Shown here: piece by piece, positions 16,923-26,961 of the stretch
Numbering within the stretch: the first letter of the stretch is position 1
How the letters are laid out: every line of letters begins with the position of its first letter
Source: Litoribacterium kuwaitense
GTDB lineage: Bacteria > Bacillota > Bacilli > Bacillales > DSM-28697
NCBI RefSeq assembly: GCF_011058155.1
Contig: NZ_JAALFC010000002.1
Coordinates: 1-64,000, forward strand
DNA length: 64,000 bases
Direction: 5' to 3'
The notes under the pieces: model-generated
Seen by the model: only the letters and a program-made list of their open reading frames with translations
What the model was told of the DNA's origin: nothing
Database searches by the model: none
Position numbers and translations under genes: made by a program

Positions 16923-18530
16923 ATGATCAGGAAAAGGCTGTTTTTTCTAGTGTTGTCTATCGTGTTTATTACGGCTTGTTCAAATGATGAGAATACGAGT
17001 GCTGATAGTTCTGATCCCATTGTTACAGCGGCCGGAGAATTTCCGATCGTGAAAGAAAAAGTAGAGCTAGATGTCTTAATCCCGGCAAATGCCATGGTCG
17101 AAGACTTTGAAACGAATGCATTTACGAAGTGGTATGAAGAAAAAACAGGGGTTCACGTAAACTGGGAAGTCCTTCCCGCTGAAGGTTCGACAGAACAATT
17201 GAATTTAATTATGACAAGTGGTGAATACCCAGATGTCATTATGGATATGGGCATTGGCAGATCGCAGCTAAGATTGTATGGAGAGAATGGTACGTTTTTA
17301 GCTTTAAATGACTTGATCGACGAATACGGTGTCGAAACGAAAAAGATGTTTGAAGACATGCCGTTAGTTGAAGATGACATTACGACACCTGACGGAGATA
17401 TTTTCTCTTTGCCACAAGTTAATGAGTGTTATCACTGCAGTATGCCGCAAAAAATGTGGGTGTACGAACCGTGGCTAGAGGAATTAGGCATGGACATCCC
17501 GACAACAACGGAAGAATATAAAGATCTCTTGTTAGCCATTAAAAATAACGACCCAAACGGTAATGGAAAAGCGGACGAAATTCCGTTATCTGGTCAATAC
17601 AATGGCTGGTACACATCGTTGGCAAACCCAGGTTTTTTAATGGATCCGTTTATTTATAGCGCTTTACACATCGTTGACGGAAAGGTGATTGCGCCTTGGG
17701 ATAAGCCAGAATATAAAGAAGGTCTTGCCTACTTACGTGATTTGTATGAAGAGGGACTGATTTATTCTGGTTCATTCACACAAAATGCAGAGCAGTTTAA
17801 ACAACTAGGAGAAAATCCGGGGACACCCATTTTAGGCACAGCTGTATCTGCCTCGATCGCGTACGCAGATGTAGATGGGAGAATGAACGATTACGTCGTG
17901 ATTCCACCATTGGAGGGACCGAGTGGTCAACGCGTAACGCATTTTGTGCCGAGTTTAGTCACACGTCCTGCCGAGTTTATTATTACGAATAAAGCCGAAC
18001 ACCCTGAAGTGGCATTTCGCTGGGCAGATGCGATGTATAATGAAGACATTACGATGCGTTCTGTCATTGGCAGAGAAGGAGAGGAATGGTTTAAACCGGA
18101 GGAAGGTGTGCTTGCTTTAAATGGGGAACAGGCAACATATGAAACAATTACAAAGAATGGACATATTCACAATGCGCATTGGGATCAAACGGGCCCATCT
18201 TTAAGAACGAAAGAGTTTCGGTCGAGCCGTGCCGTTCCAGAAGGCGATATTGAAACATTATTATGGGGTGCAACTGAACAGTATGAGCCCTACCTTTCGG
18301 ACACAATAGAGCCGATTCCACCACTCTTCTTTAGTGAAGAAGATTCTAATAAAATGGCCAAAATTGAACAGTCCCTTTCCGATTTTCACGGAGAGATGGC
18401 AGCAGCCTTTATTACTGGAGAATCAGATTTAGACAGCGATTGGGATGAATATGTGAATACATTACAGCAAATCGGCCTTGAGGAGTTTGTCGGTATTTAC
18501 CAAAGAGCATATGATGAAAAATATAAATAA
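16923..18530 (+). CDS. Extracellular sugar-binding lipoprotein 2 (paralogue of 1)
   Basis: This 535-aa solute-binding lipoprotein has lipobox FITACSND. It is nearly collinear with the 14794-16419 protein and shares long identical stretches such as LWVYEPWLEELGMDI-type segments and the calcium loop NGNGKADEIPLSG. ATG 16923 follows GGGAGGTATT; longer upstream frames lack a signal peptide at their start. Differences concentrate in scattered surface positions, consistent with divergence in ligand preference. It may allow one importer to use two related oligosaccharides. Confidence 0.9.
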   Translation: MIRKRLFFLVLSIVFITACSNDENTSADSSDPIVTAAGEFPIVKEKVELDVLIPANAMVEDFETNAFTKWYEEKTGVHVNWEVLPAEGSTEQLNLIMTSGEYPDVIMDMGIGRSQLRLYGENGTFLALNDLIDEYGVETKKMFEDMPLVEDDITTPDGDIFSLPQVNECYHCSMPQKMWVYEPWLEELGMDIPTTTEEYKDLLLAIKNNDPNGNGKADEIPLSGQYNGWYTSLANPGFLMDPFIYSALHIVDGKVIAPWDKPEYKEGLAYLRDLYEEGLIYSGSFTQNAEQFKQLGENPGTPILGTAVSASIAYADVDGRMNDYVVIPPLEGPSGQRVTHFVPSLVTRPAEFIITNKAEHPEVAFRWADAMYNEDITMRSVIGREGEEWFKPEEGVLALNGEQATYETITKNGHIHNAHWDQTGPSLRTKEFRSSRAVPEGDIETLLWGATEQYEPYLSDTIEPIPPLFFSEEDSNKMAKIEQSLSDFHGEMAAAFITGESDLDSDWDEYVNTLQQIGLEEFVGIYQRAYDEKYK

Positions 18531-18543
18531 TTAATGAATGTTG

Positions 18544-18576
18544 AAAAGGGGGAGTGCACAGTCCCCCCTTTTTCTC
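18544..18576 (+). terminator. Hairpin between binding protein 2 and fucosidase
   Basis: AAAAGGGGG pairs CCCCCCTTTT followed by TTTC. It probably reduces, but need not abolish, read-through into the GH29 gene. Confidence 0.7.
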
Positions 18577-18613
18577 TGACCGATCAAATATAAACTTGGA
18601 GGCATTTTACATT

Positions 18614-19867
18614 ATGAGCATACAATCATTCATTAAACCAACAGAAAGACAACTCGAATTCCAACATTGGGGGTTTGGACTATTCCTGCATTTTGGACTT
18701 CGGACATTCTATGAAGGATACGTAGATTTTGACGATAGGCCAATGTCACCGAGTGCATTTAATCCGTCTGAATTAGATTGTGAGCAGTGGATACGAACCG
18801 CCAAGGAAGCCGGAATGAAATATGCGGTGTTAACAGCGAAGCACCATGACGGTTTCTCAAATTGGCCGTCAAAATATACGACATTCTCTGTCGCACAATC
18901 ACCTTGGAAAGAAGGCAAAGGCGATGTCGTCGCTGAATTTGTTCAGGCCTGTCGTAAATATGATATTAAACCTGGACTATATTACTCTCCATACGATGGG
19001 GATGCTCAATTTTACAACCAAGATGCCAAAGCCTATGATGACTATTTTGTTCATCAAATTACCGAATTACTGACAAACTATGGAAATATCGATATTCTGT
19101 GGTTTGACGGTGCAGGATCTGAAGGACACGAATATGATTGGTCGCGCATTGTTAAACAAATCAGGTCGTTACAGCCTAATATCCTTATATTCAATATGGC
19201 CGATCCCGATATCCGTTGGGCGGGCAATGAGGATGGGATTGCTCCTGTACCTTGCTGGAATACCGTTGATTCATTAGACTACTCGATCTACTCCGATGAT
19301 CAAAAAAAGCTGGAACATGAGCTTTGGCTACCAGCAGAATGTAATGTTCAACTACGTGTCAATTGGTTCTATAGTGACAGTGATGAGCACACCATTAAAA
19401 GCTTGGATCAGTTAATGGGCATCTATTATCATTCTGTCGGGCGAGGAGCAAATTTACTGTTAAATATAGGACCCGATAGAAAAGGGAAGCTGCCAGATAA
19501 GGATACTGAACGCTTACGAGAATTTGGCGCAGAAATAAACGCTCGCTTTGACGCTCCGCTTGCTACGATGGAGCAATGTGAATATACAGATGGTCAGTGG
19601 ATCTATCGAGCAAACGGGACTCAGCTGATTGATCATGTTGTTCTTCAGGAAGATTTAACAAATGGTGAAGCGGTAAAACGTTTTAAAGTTACGATTGTCA
19701 CCGCAAAAACAGGTCAGCACTGTGTGATTTATGAAGGAAGAAACATTGGTAACAAAGCGATTATCCAAATACCACCGATCAACGTTCGCGGTGTAATGGT
19801 TGAAGTGACTGAAAGTGAAGGAACCCCTGTTTTAAGAGATCTGCGGTTATATTATGTGTGTCAATAA
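18614..19867 (+). CDS. GH29 alpha-L-fucosidase
   Basis: This 417-aa cytoplasmic enzyme (no signal peptide) has the GH29 barrel. Motifs include WGFGLFLHFGL near the N-terminus, LTAKHHDGFSNWPS, and ILWFDGAG, in which the Asp is the likely nucleophile; GRGANLLLNIGPDRKGKLP lies near the end of the barrel. A short beta-rich tail follows (about 320-417). It would release L-fucose from imported oligosaccharides. ATG 18614 has GGAGG about 11 nt upstream. No fucose catabolic genes are seen in the window. Confidence 0.9.
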   Translation: MSIQSFIKPTERQLEFQHWGFGLFLHFGLRTFYEGYVDFDDRPMSPSAFNPSELDCEQWIRTAKEAGMKYAVLTAKHHDGFSNWPSKYTTFSVAQSPWKEGKGDVVAEFVQACRKYDIKPGLYYSPYDGDAQFYNQDAKAYDDYFVHQITELLTNYGNIDILWFDGAGSEGHEYDWSRIVKQIRSLQPNILIFNMADPDIRWAGNEDGIAPVPCWNTVDSLDYSIYSDDQKKLEHELWLPAECNVQLRVNWFYSDSDEHTIKSLDQLMGIYYHSVGRGANLLLNIGPDRKGKLPDKDTERLREFGAEINARFDAPLATMEQCEYTDGQWIYRANGTQLIDHVVLQEDLTNGEAVKRFKVTIVTAKTGQHCVIYEGRNIGNKAIIQIPPINVRGVMVEVTESEGTPVLRDLRLYYVCQ

Positions 19868-20447
19868 TCATGTATCACGTACACACGTCTAAAGAGGACT
19901 AGCTTGGAGAAGCACAGCATGACTGCAAGGTAACTATGTATTTTGTTAATTCAGATGAGAGATATTTGAATATCGCTCTTGTAAATTTAGCTTTAGATAA
20001 GCCACACAAAAATCCACCGTCATTTAGTTAAATTCTCAACAAAATTCTCTGTCGGGTTTGTATTTGAAAGGCGGTCGGTGAGGTGACCAAACCAATAAGG
20101 GATCAAAACAAATTCTAAATGGTTTTTAATCATCGCCCAAAAATAACGACAAAGTCAACCTTGCTAGCGAATTTTTGAACTGTCCTCTATGGGGCAGTTC
20201 TTTTATTTAGGCTGACAGCTGATCGATCGTCGTCCAAAACTTTAGTGATCTATTTACAGAGGCTACACGCAATATCACCCTGCAATGAGGTGTGAATGTT
20301 CTTAGCTGTAAAGCACGATGAATGCAAGCTAGCACTACCAATGCTAAACCGGACTAATTATGAAAGCTTTTTTTCTCGATGGCGTTAAATCGCTCTAAAT
20401 GTCATCTGTTCATGTAGATCTTACTCTTTAAGGGAGGTAAAAAGCAT
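19868..20447. other. Intergenic region after the fucosidase
   Basis: These 580 nt hold a terminator (20177-20206) and otherwise only short frames. A 31-codon frame (about 19936-20031) looks coding-like but matches nothing I recognise. Confidence 0.4.
20177..20206 (+). terminator. Rho-independent terminator
   Basis: GAACTGTCC (20177-20185) pairs GGGCAGTTC (20192-20200), followed by TTTTATTT. Confidence 0.8.
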
Positions 20448-20602
20448 GTGGAAGAAACAGATGTCGTGAAACGTCATGTTGAAGAAGTTAAAGACGTCAC
20501 CATTGTTAAAAATAGCCCATTTATTCTGCTGGACCCATCATCGAGCTCGGGCAGTGGGAAAAGAACGATCCTTTTCTTTTAATGATGGAAGACAAATTAT
20601 GG
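20448..20602 (+). pseudogene. Truncated and frameshifted pirin-like gene
   Basis: After AGGGAGG and GTG 20448 the frame encodes VKDVTIVKNSPFILLDP, then shifts at CCC (20534-20536) and continues as IIELGQWEKNDPFLLMMEDK. Together these match the first 55 or so residues of pirin (cupin) proteins. The rest of the protein, including the HPHRGIET metal site, is absent. It is therefore a real remnant regardless of the frameshift. Confidence 0.65.
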
Positions 20603-20791
20603 TTGCTTACACGAATCAGGAAAGGTTTACAAGATATTCATAGATTATTCCTAGAAAATCAGCTATGATGTATTTAATGTATGAGTATAAAAGACTATCG
20701 ATGAGTTTTTAATGTAGTTTTTATAGGTCTAAAGAATTGCTTGTAAAGAAAAAGTTTTTTTATAAAAATATTTATTTTTGTCATTAACACT

Positions 20792-20832
20792 CTTCATCTA
20801 CATGTCGATAACAACGATGAAGGCCTTTTTTA
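20792..20832 (+). terminator. Terminator-like hairpin
   Basis: CTTCATC (about 20792-20798) pairs GATGAAG (20816-20822) with GCCTTTTTT after it. Confidence 0.6.
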
Positions 20833-20905
20833 TCGTTTTCTGACAGAAGACTCCTACTTTAAAGAATACTAGGACGTTGTCCAATGAGTAAGTGGGGGAA
20901 GATTA
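20822..20905 (+). repeat. Dispersed hairpin repeat, copy 1
   Basis: A TTTTATCGTTTTCTGACAGA segment is followed by an imperfect hairpin (CCTACTT...AAGTGGG). An inverted, nearly identical copy of the first part lies at 29887-29952, and a diverged direct copy at about 60298-60378. It resembles the hairpin ends of IS200/IS605-type elements, but no transposase is present. Confidence 0.6.
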
Positions 20906-21003
20906 ATTATATAAGTGCACTCTTATTTGCCAACAACAATTTTAAGGTAGAGACTGTGCTTATTTTTTTACATATATCAATCGTAAAATAGGGGGAAAAA
21001 AAT

Positions 21004-22738
21004 ATGCTAGATCGATTTCGGCCACGAGCGTCTGCTGAAAGTTTAATTGAAACGGGTTCTGATTTAAAGGTGGAAGGCCGTTTTCAAGAAACAGTCAACT
21101 ACAACCATTTTACAAGTGAAGATTTTGCGAATTTAACACGCGTCAAGGAGCTGTTAACAAATTCGACTGATGAATGGTAGAAATCTTCGAAAGCTATTTA
21201 ACGGTTTTAAATGTCGAAGAGGACAAACACATTTCACACACAAAAGTAAAACAATATATTTCACTTTTTTTCAATCAGCAGCGTGATAAAGATTATGTTA
21301 TTCAAGCGGTTGGTTTTTTAATGACCTTCGTAAGCACCGTTATAACATCGGGAAGCTCATCGTCGCTTTTAATCAATTCAATTTCTATCTCATTACGAAT
21401 TTGCTTTCCAAAAAAGGGATGCAGCCGAAGCAATGTTTTGGTTTAATGACGAGCATGCAAAGAGCAATTAATATTGATCAGCAGCTTCTGATTGAAGTAT
21501 ATTCTGAGCGCCTTATGGAGCAAGTGACTGAAGGCATTGGCGAGTTAATGGAAAACAATGCGAAAATTATGTTTATTAAAGACCTCGTCGAAAACCTTGA
21601 TAAACAAAGTGTTGAGATTGAGTCTGTGACCGCGGCGACACAGGAAATGACAGCTTCTGTCGTTGAGGTCGCGAACGGTGCGACATCCGTTTCGGAAAAA
21701 ACGGATTTATCTGTAAATAAAGCGGTCGAGGGTCGAAAGGTTATCGGTCATGCGCTCGATGAGATTATTCATACAGGTGAAACCTTTGATCAAATCGTTG
21801 AGAAATTCTCGCAACTGCAATCATATGTCAACACCATTGAAGAAGTGGTCACTTTAATTAATGGCATCGCCGATCAAACAAATTTACTAGCCTTAAATGC
21901 GTCGATTGAAGCAGCGCGTGCTGGAGAGCACGGTAAAGGCTTTGCGGTCGTCGCTGACGAAGTACGTAAGCTTGCGGAATCAACGGTCGTCTCTTTGAAA
22001 ACAGTCAATGAAAATGTCGCTAACTTAAAAGGCTTTTCGATCGATGTTTCAGACTCCATCCATACGACAAGCGACGTCATTCGCACAGCAACGAAGGAAG
22101 CAGCGGATTCACTGCCGCTCTTAACGGAATTCATCTCGATTATAGAAGACATCAGCGACGATACGAGCAATACTGCCGCGGTCACTGAGGAGCAAGCTGC
22201 CGCCGTCGATGAAATTGCGACGAGAATGACGGAAATTCTTAATTTTTCCGAACGTGTACGGACGCTCGGTCGCAATACTGGCGAAGCGGTCCACGATATG
22301 GGGGCGTCGATTGACCATTTCCGCTTAGATGTGATTCAACGCAATAACATTCAGCTGTCGACAGCTGCCCTGCTCTATTTGTCTAAATCAGATCACATTC
22401 TTTGGAAATGGCGTATCTATAACATGTTCCTTGGCCTCGAAAATGTAAACCCAGAAGACGTTTCTTCGGCTAAAGACTGTCGTTTTGGGAAATGGTATTA
22501 TTCGCCAGAAGCAAAGGCGCGCTTTTCTAATTTAAAGAGCTATCAGGAGATTGAAAAGCCGCATGATCGCGTCCACCAAGCCGCGCTTTATGCAGCGGAA
22601 AGCTATCGAAATGGTGATATTACTGAAGCTCATAAGCAGCTGGCGGACATTGAACAAGCATCGACAGAAGTCTTGGAAGGCATTGAAGACCTGCTGCAAG
22701 AGATTGAGGAAGAGCGCAAAAGAGAAGGGCGTCTGTGA
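21004..22738 (+). pseudogene. HemAT-like soluble chemoreceptor with CZB domain, two frameshifts
   Basis: ATG 21004 opens a frame whose N-terminus reads as a globin-sensor (protoglobin/HemAT-like) domain, interrupted by apparent one-base losses at GG 21176-21177 and CC 21325-21326. From about 21401 the frame is open to 22738. It contains the methyl-accepting signalling hairpin (tip [20 protein letters not shown]) and a C-terminal zinc-binding CZB domain with [16 protein letters not shown] and PHDRVHQAA. No membrane helices are present. The restored protein of about 577 aa would be a cytoplasmic oxygen/redox receptor. As read it is either a pseudogene or two sequencing errors. Confidence 0.8.
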
Positions 22739-22791
22739 GAAACGGCTCATAAAAAGATAGCATAGGCTCATACAATTTAAGCAGCTTTTAT

Positions 22792-22831
22792 AAAGACTTG
22801 ACACTAAGTGATACGTGTCAAGTCTTTTTTT
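22792..22831 (+). terminator. Terminator after the chemoreceptor gene
   Basis: AGACTTGACAC (22794-22804) pairs GTGTCAAGTCT (22815-22825), followed by TTTTTTT. Confidence 0.88.
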
Positions 22832-23035
22832 CGTTTTGATCGTTAATAATGCGTACACATATCGTGAATCTTCTTGTTTCATTCAATCTTTTTCGCAGCA
22901 GATGATCATTACGGCGCAATCTCTTCTTTGTAAACGTGAGGAGCGGAGTTTTAAGAGATTGTAAAAACATCGTAAATCTGTTGAAATGCGAAAATAAAAA
23001 GAGTAAATTACTAGTGAATTAAAAGAGAAATAAAA

Positions 23036-23047
23036 TTAGTTTACTAA
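23036..23047. promoter_or_regulatory. Possible operator before the AfuA-like gene
   Basis: TTAGT-TT-ACTAA is a short palindrome 25 nt before the ATG, a reasonable place for an operator of the LacI regulator that closes this locus. The site is AT-rich and could be chance. Confidence 0.3.
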
Positions 23048-23071
23048 ATTAAAACAGAGGAGCGTACAACA

Positions 23072-24124
23072 ATGAAAAAAGCACTGTCGTCCGTATTTGC
23101 TTTTGCTTTCCTTTTAACCTTATTGGCAGCGTGCAGTGGAGGCGCAGAAAGTCAGTCTGATTCATCTGAACTCATCGTTTATACGAATCAGACGAGCGGC
23201 CGTGAAGAGGTTTTCGAGAAACTTTTAGAAGAACGTAATTTTGAATTTGACGTAGTGACTGTACAATCTGGCGGGGGAGACATGAGAGATCGTCTCATTG
23301 CCGAGAAAAATAATCCGATGGCTGATGTAGTCTTAGGAGGAACGACATTAGAACACTTGGCCTTAGTGGACAATGACATTTTAGTCCCATTCACACCAGA
23401 GTGGGCTGGCGAGATCGATCAATCGATGGTAGGTCCGGACAATAAATTTTGGCCGTGGGCAATTGATACATTTCATTTCACATACAACACCGAGCTTGTT
23501 GGCGGAGAAGGACAGCCTCCGGTACCTAAAGATTGGTCTGATCTGACAAAACCAGCGTATCAGGACAAGTATTATGTGTTTGGCAGTGAAGGTTCAACTG
23601 GTGGCGTGATGTATGCTTCAATGTTAGAACGTCATCGTGATGAGAACGGTGAGCTCGGCGTATCAGAAGAAGGCTGGACATTAGTTGAAGAGCTTCATAA
23701 AAATGCAATCAATCCGATGCCGCAAGATTGGCAAGAGTCATTAACAGGCGAAGTGGTCGGTGGCTTCATTTGGGGCGGTGGTGTCGTCTCTGTGTCTGAA
23801 GATAAAGGGATCGAATTAGATGTCATGGAAACACCAGCCGGAACGCCATTTTTACCCGCTGTCATCGGTGTCGTCAATACAGGAAACGAAGAAAAGATGA
23901 AAAATGCGGAAGAGTTTGCTAATTGGTGGGGCTCTGAAGAAGTACAAACAGTTTGGGGACAAGAAACAGGTCAGGCTCCAGCAAACGAAAAAGCCTTGCA
24001 AGCAGTCGGTGGAGAGGTACAAGCGTTGATCGAGCGGTTAGAGCGGCATGAGATTGATTGGGATTTCGTTTATGAAAATATTGATTCTTGGCGCGAAAAA
24101 ATTGCTTTAGAGTATGCACAATAA
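23072..24124 (+). CDS. ABC transporter substrate-binding lipoprotein, AfuA/FbpA-like
   Basis: This 350-aa lipoprotein has signal peptide and lipobox LLAACSGG (Cys21). The body (ELIVYTNQTSGREEVFEKLL...) belongs to the cluster of iron, thiamine, putrescine and sugar-phosphate binding proteins. The tyrosines used for iron by FbpA are not apparent, so an organic ligand is more likely. A strong GAGGAG site precedes the ATG. It heads an operon with ATPase, double permease, GDPD and inositol-phosphatase genes, suggesting a phosphodiester or sugar-phosphate ligand. Confidence 0.88.
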   Translation: MKKALSSVFAFAFLLTLLAACSGGAESQSDSSELIVYTNQTSGREEVFEKLLEERNFEFDVVTVQSGGGDMRDRLIAEKNNPMADVVLGGTTLEHLALVDNDILVPFTPEWAGEIDQSMVGPDNKFWPWAIDTFHFTYNTELVGGEGQPPVPKDWSDLTKPAYQDKYYVFGSEGSTGGVMYASMLERHRDENGELGVSEEGWTLVEELHKNAINPMPQDWQESLTGEVVGGFIWGGGVVSVSEDKGIELDVMETPAGTPFLPAVIGVVNTGNEEKMKNAEEFANWWGSEEVQTVWGQETGQAPANEKALQAVGGEVQALIERLERHEIDWDFVYENIDSWREKIALEYAQ

Positions 24125-24151
24125 CTATTTTTCTGAGCAGTAGCAACGAAC

Positions 24152-24191
24152 AACATCAGAGTAGCATCAATCTTCATGCTCCTCTGATGTT
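24152..24191 (+). promoter_or_regulatory. Intercistronic hairpin between binding-protein and ATPase genes
   Basis: AACATCAGAG (24152-24161) pairs CTCTGATGTT (24182-24191), with a nested AGCAT/ATGCT stem. There is no T-run. It likely raises the relative abundance of the binding-protein mRNA. Confidence 0.65.
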
Positions 24192-24216
24192 ATTCAAAAG
24201 GAGGTTCTGACTGAAC

Positions 24217-25218
24217 ATGATTGAGCTCAGCGGAATTGAGATCAAATATGATGATTTCGTTGCAATGAACGAGATCGACCTGAACATAAACGAAGGTGAA
24301 TTTTTTACGCTGTTAGGACCTTCCGGATGCGGAAAAACGAGCTTACTCCGTACAATAACTGGCTTTGTTCATCCGTCAAAAGGACGCATTTTTATTGATG
24401 GAAAAGACGTTACGGAAGATCCAGTTGAAAAAAGAGGTGTAGGCATTGTTTTTCAGTCGTATGCGATTTTTCCGACGATGAATGTGTACGAAAATATTGC
24501 CTTTGGATTACGAGTCAAAAAATTGTCTAAAGCGAAGGTTCATGAAAAAGTCATGGATATCGCTAGAATGGTCGATTTAAAAGAGGAGCATTTATACCGC
24601 AAAGCTTCAGAGCTATCAGGCGGTCAGCAACAACGAGTGGCGATTGCCCGTGCATTAATTTTACAGCCGAAAATCTTATGTTTAGATGAGCCACTGTCTA
24701 ATTTGGACGCTAAACTACGACGCCAGCTAGGGGTTGAGTTAAAGAAGCTGCAAAAGCAATTTGGCATTACGACAGTTTATGTAACCCATGATCAAGAAGA
24801 AGCGTTGACGATGTCCGATCGCATTGCCGTGTTTGCGAATGGAAAGCTTGAGCAGTTAGGAGCGCCGAAAGACATTTTCAATTCCCCAACGTCCGACTTT
24901 GTCGCTAATTTTATCGGTGACATCAACCAATTTGAAACAGCTCAATTAGAGTCGCTATTTGGTTTGAAAATGACTCCCTCTCGAGAAGGAAAAAGTTACT
25001 TGCGCCTAAACAATGTAAAAACAACCGCAGTAAGTAAAGCGATGCAAGTCAAAGGCAAGGTAGAAAACATCGAATTCCACGGTTTATATACAAAGTACAC
25101 GTTTTGTACAGCAGACGGTCACAACATCAAAAATGTCGAAGTGGATATGTCTAAATCATATAAGGTAGACGATGAAGTAACATTATATATTTGCGAAAGT
25201 GACTTTATTCATCTATAA
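24217..25218 (+). CDS. ABC transporter ATP-binding protein
   Basis: This 333-aa ATPase energises the adjacent permease. Walker A GPSGCGKTS (about 34-42), Q-loop VFQSYAIFP, signature LSGGQQQR, Walker B ILCLDEPLSNLD and switch His in VTHDQEEA are all intact. The C-terminal part (about 240-333) is a TOBE-like regulatory domain. A GGAGG site precedes the ATG at 24217. Similarity is to the FbpC/PotA/AfuC group. Confidence 0.92.
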   Translation: MIELSGIEIKYDDFVAMNEIDLNINEGEFFTLLGPSGCGKTSLLRTITGFVHPSKGRIFIDGKDVTEDPVEKRGVGIVFQSYAIFPTMNVYENIAFGLRVKKLSKAKVHEKVMDIARMVDLKEEHLYRKASELSGGQQQRVAIARALILQPKILCLDEPLSNLDAKLRRQLGVELKKLQKQFGITTVYVTHDQEEALTMSDRIAVFANGKLEQLGAPKDIFNSPTSDFVANFIGDINQFETAQLESLFGLKMTPSREGKSYLRLNNVKTTAVSKAMQVKGKVENIEFHGLYTKYTFCTADGHNIKNVEVDMSKSYKVDDEVTLYICESDFIHL

Positions 25219-25233
25219 GGAGCAGGTATTCAG

Positions 25234-26946
25234 ATGTTTAGACTTGATTTATCGTATATAAAGAAAAATATGTACAGTATTGTGATCGGGATATTTTTGC
25301 TTTGGTTCGTCATTACCTTTTTAATCTATCCCAACCTTATGGTGGCACTGTCGAGCTTTCAAACGGATGAAGGGTTCTCTTTCGGTATTATTCAAAAGCT
25401 ACTGGATTCACCCATTGCGATGGCCGGATTGAAAAACAGCTTTTTATTAGCGATTGCGTTGTCGATAACAACGAATATTGTCGGGATATTTATCGTTCTC
25501 GTTTCTGAGTATTTTGATATTAAAGGTGCGAAAATTTTAAAGCTCGGATATATGACGACGTTTATTTATGGCGGTATTATCCTCGTCTCAGGCTATCAAA
25601 TGATTTACGGACAGAATGGCATTGTCACTCAACTATTGATCAATGTGATTCCCGACCTGAATGTCCAATGGTTCCAAGGGTTTTGGGCAGTCTTGTTTGT
25701 CATGACTGTGTCTACGACGACGGCGCATATGATGTTTTTGTCGAATGCTGTGAAGTCGATTGATAACTACACGATCGAAGCGGCTCGTAATATGGGTGCC
25801 TCCACTTTTTACATTATTAAACGAGTCGTTTTACCGGTCGTAATGCCGACGATTTTTGCGATTACAATCCTCCAGTTTCTTGGTGGTTTAAGTGCCTTTG
25901 CAGCGCCGTTAGTTCTTGGGGGTAAAGATTTTCAGACGATTGCCCCGTTAATTTTACAATTAAATAAAATTCCTGGATCACAGGGGCTTGCTTTAATTCT
26001 CTCGCTCATCTTAGGGCTGACGACGATCTTACTGTTAGTTTTCTTTACAAGGCTAGAAAAGGGCGGAACGTATTTCTCGATTTCGAAAACGAAGAAAACC
26101 TATGTGAAGCAGAAAATCAATAACAAGTTTGCTAATGTAATCGTGCATATTTTAGCCTACGCACTTTTTATCATCTATGTTTTTCCGGTTGTTATTATCG
26201 TTATATTCTCGTTTACGAATGCAACAGCCATTTATAATGTGGACTTTAGCCTTGCTTCTTTCACGCTGGAGAATTACCGGTCCGTATTCAATGATGCTTC
26301 ACAAATCGCCCCATTTTTTAATAGTGCGGAGTTTGCCCTCAAGGCTTCCATAGGTGTCGTCATTATTGTATTGCTTGGGGTAGGTTTACAGCGTCATCAC
26401 GATAATGGTTTCACAAAATTCATTGAATATGCCTTTTTAATTCCGTGGATGCTTCCGTCCACATTAATTGCGATTGGCTTATTAACGACGTACGACATGC
26501 CGCGGTGGATCATTGGAAATAATGTTTTAATTGGGACGACTGGAATCATCGTCATTGCCTATTTAATTATTTCGATTCCAATGACCTCTCGTATGTTAAG
26601 AGCGACGTATCAATCCGTCGATCATGACTTAGAAAAAGCAGCGAAAGCTTTAGGTGCAAGCTCGTTTTATACATTTAGACGAGTCGTCTTGCCAATGATT
26701 TTCCCAACTGTCATTGCGTTAGTCGTTTTATCCTTCAATTCGTTGCTGTCGGATTATAACATTGCGGCCTTTTTATCACATCCGTTGCGAGAACCACTGG
26801 GGCTTATGATTCAAAGCGTTACGTCCGAACGCGCTGATGGTGATGCACAAGCACTCATTTATGTGTACTCTACCGTTTTAATGGTGATCGCCGCATCTAC
26901 TCTATATGTCGTGTATGGCATTCTATTAAAAGAGAAGAAAAACTAG
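25234..26946 (+). CDS. ABC transporter double permease (AfuB/FbpB-like)
   Basis: This 570-aa protein fuses two six-helix permease halves. It has two EAA loops, EAARNMGASTFYIIKRVVLP in the first half and EKAAKALGASSFYTFRRVVLP-type in the second, each contacting one ATPase. This fused form is typical of Fe3+ and hexose-phosphate importers. It begins 15 nt after the ATPase gene with AAGGAGC upstream. Confidence 0.9.
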   Translation: MFRLDLSYIKKNMYSIVIGIFLLWFVITFLIYPNLMVALSSFQTDEGFSFGIIQKLLDSPIAMAGLKNSFLLAIALSITTNIVGIFIVLVSEYFDIKGAKILKLGYMTTFIYGGIILVSGYQMIYGQNGIVTQLLINVIPDLNVQWFQGFWAVLFVMTVSTTTAHMMFLSNAVKSIDNYTIEAARNMGASTFYIIKRVVLPVVMPTIFAITILQFLGGLSAFAAPLVLGGKDFQTIAPLILQLNKIPGSQGLALILSLILGLTTILLLVFFTRLEKGGTYFSISKTKKTYVKQKINNKFANVIVHILAYALFIIYVFPVVIIVIFSFTNATAIYNVDFSLASFTLENYRSVFNDASQIAPFFNSAEFALKASIGVVIIVLLGVGLQRHHDNGFTKFIEYAFLIPWMLPSTLIAIGLLTTYDMPRWIIGNNVLIGTTGIIVIAYLIISIPMTSRMLRATYQSVDHDLEKAAKALGASSFYTFRRVVLPMIFPTVIALVVLSFNSLLSDYNIAAFLSHPLREPLGLMIQSVTSERADGDAQALIYVYSTVLMVIAASTLYVVYGILLKEKKN

Positions 26947-26961
26947 AGAGGAAGTTTCTTT

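Noticed and set aside
20554-20640. Alternative continuation of the pirin fragment in a third frame (FSFNDGRQIMVAYTN)
   Set aside because: It looks coding-like, but the frame with ELGQWEKNDPFLLMMEDK fits pirins much better and joins by a single-base change.
20822-20905. Functional TnpB/IS605 element around the hairpin repeats
   Set aside because: No TnpA or TnpB coding sequence is present near any of the three copies; only end-like hairpins remain.
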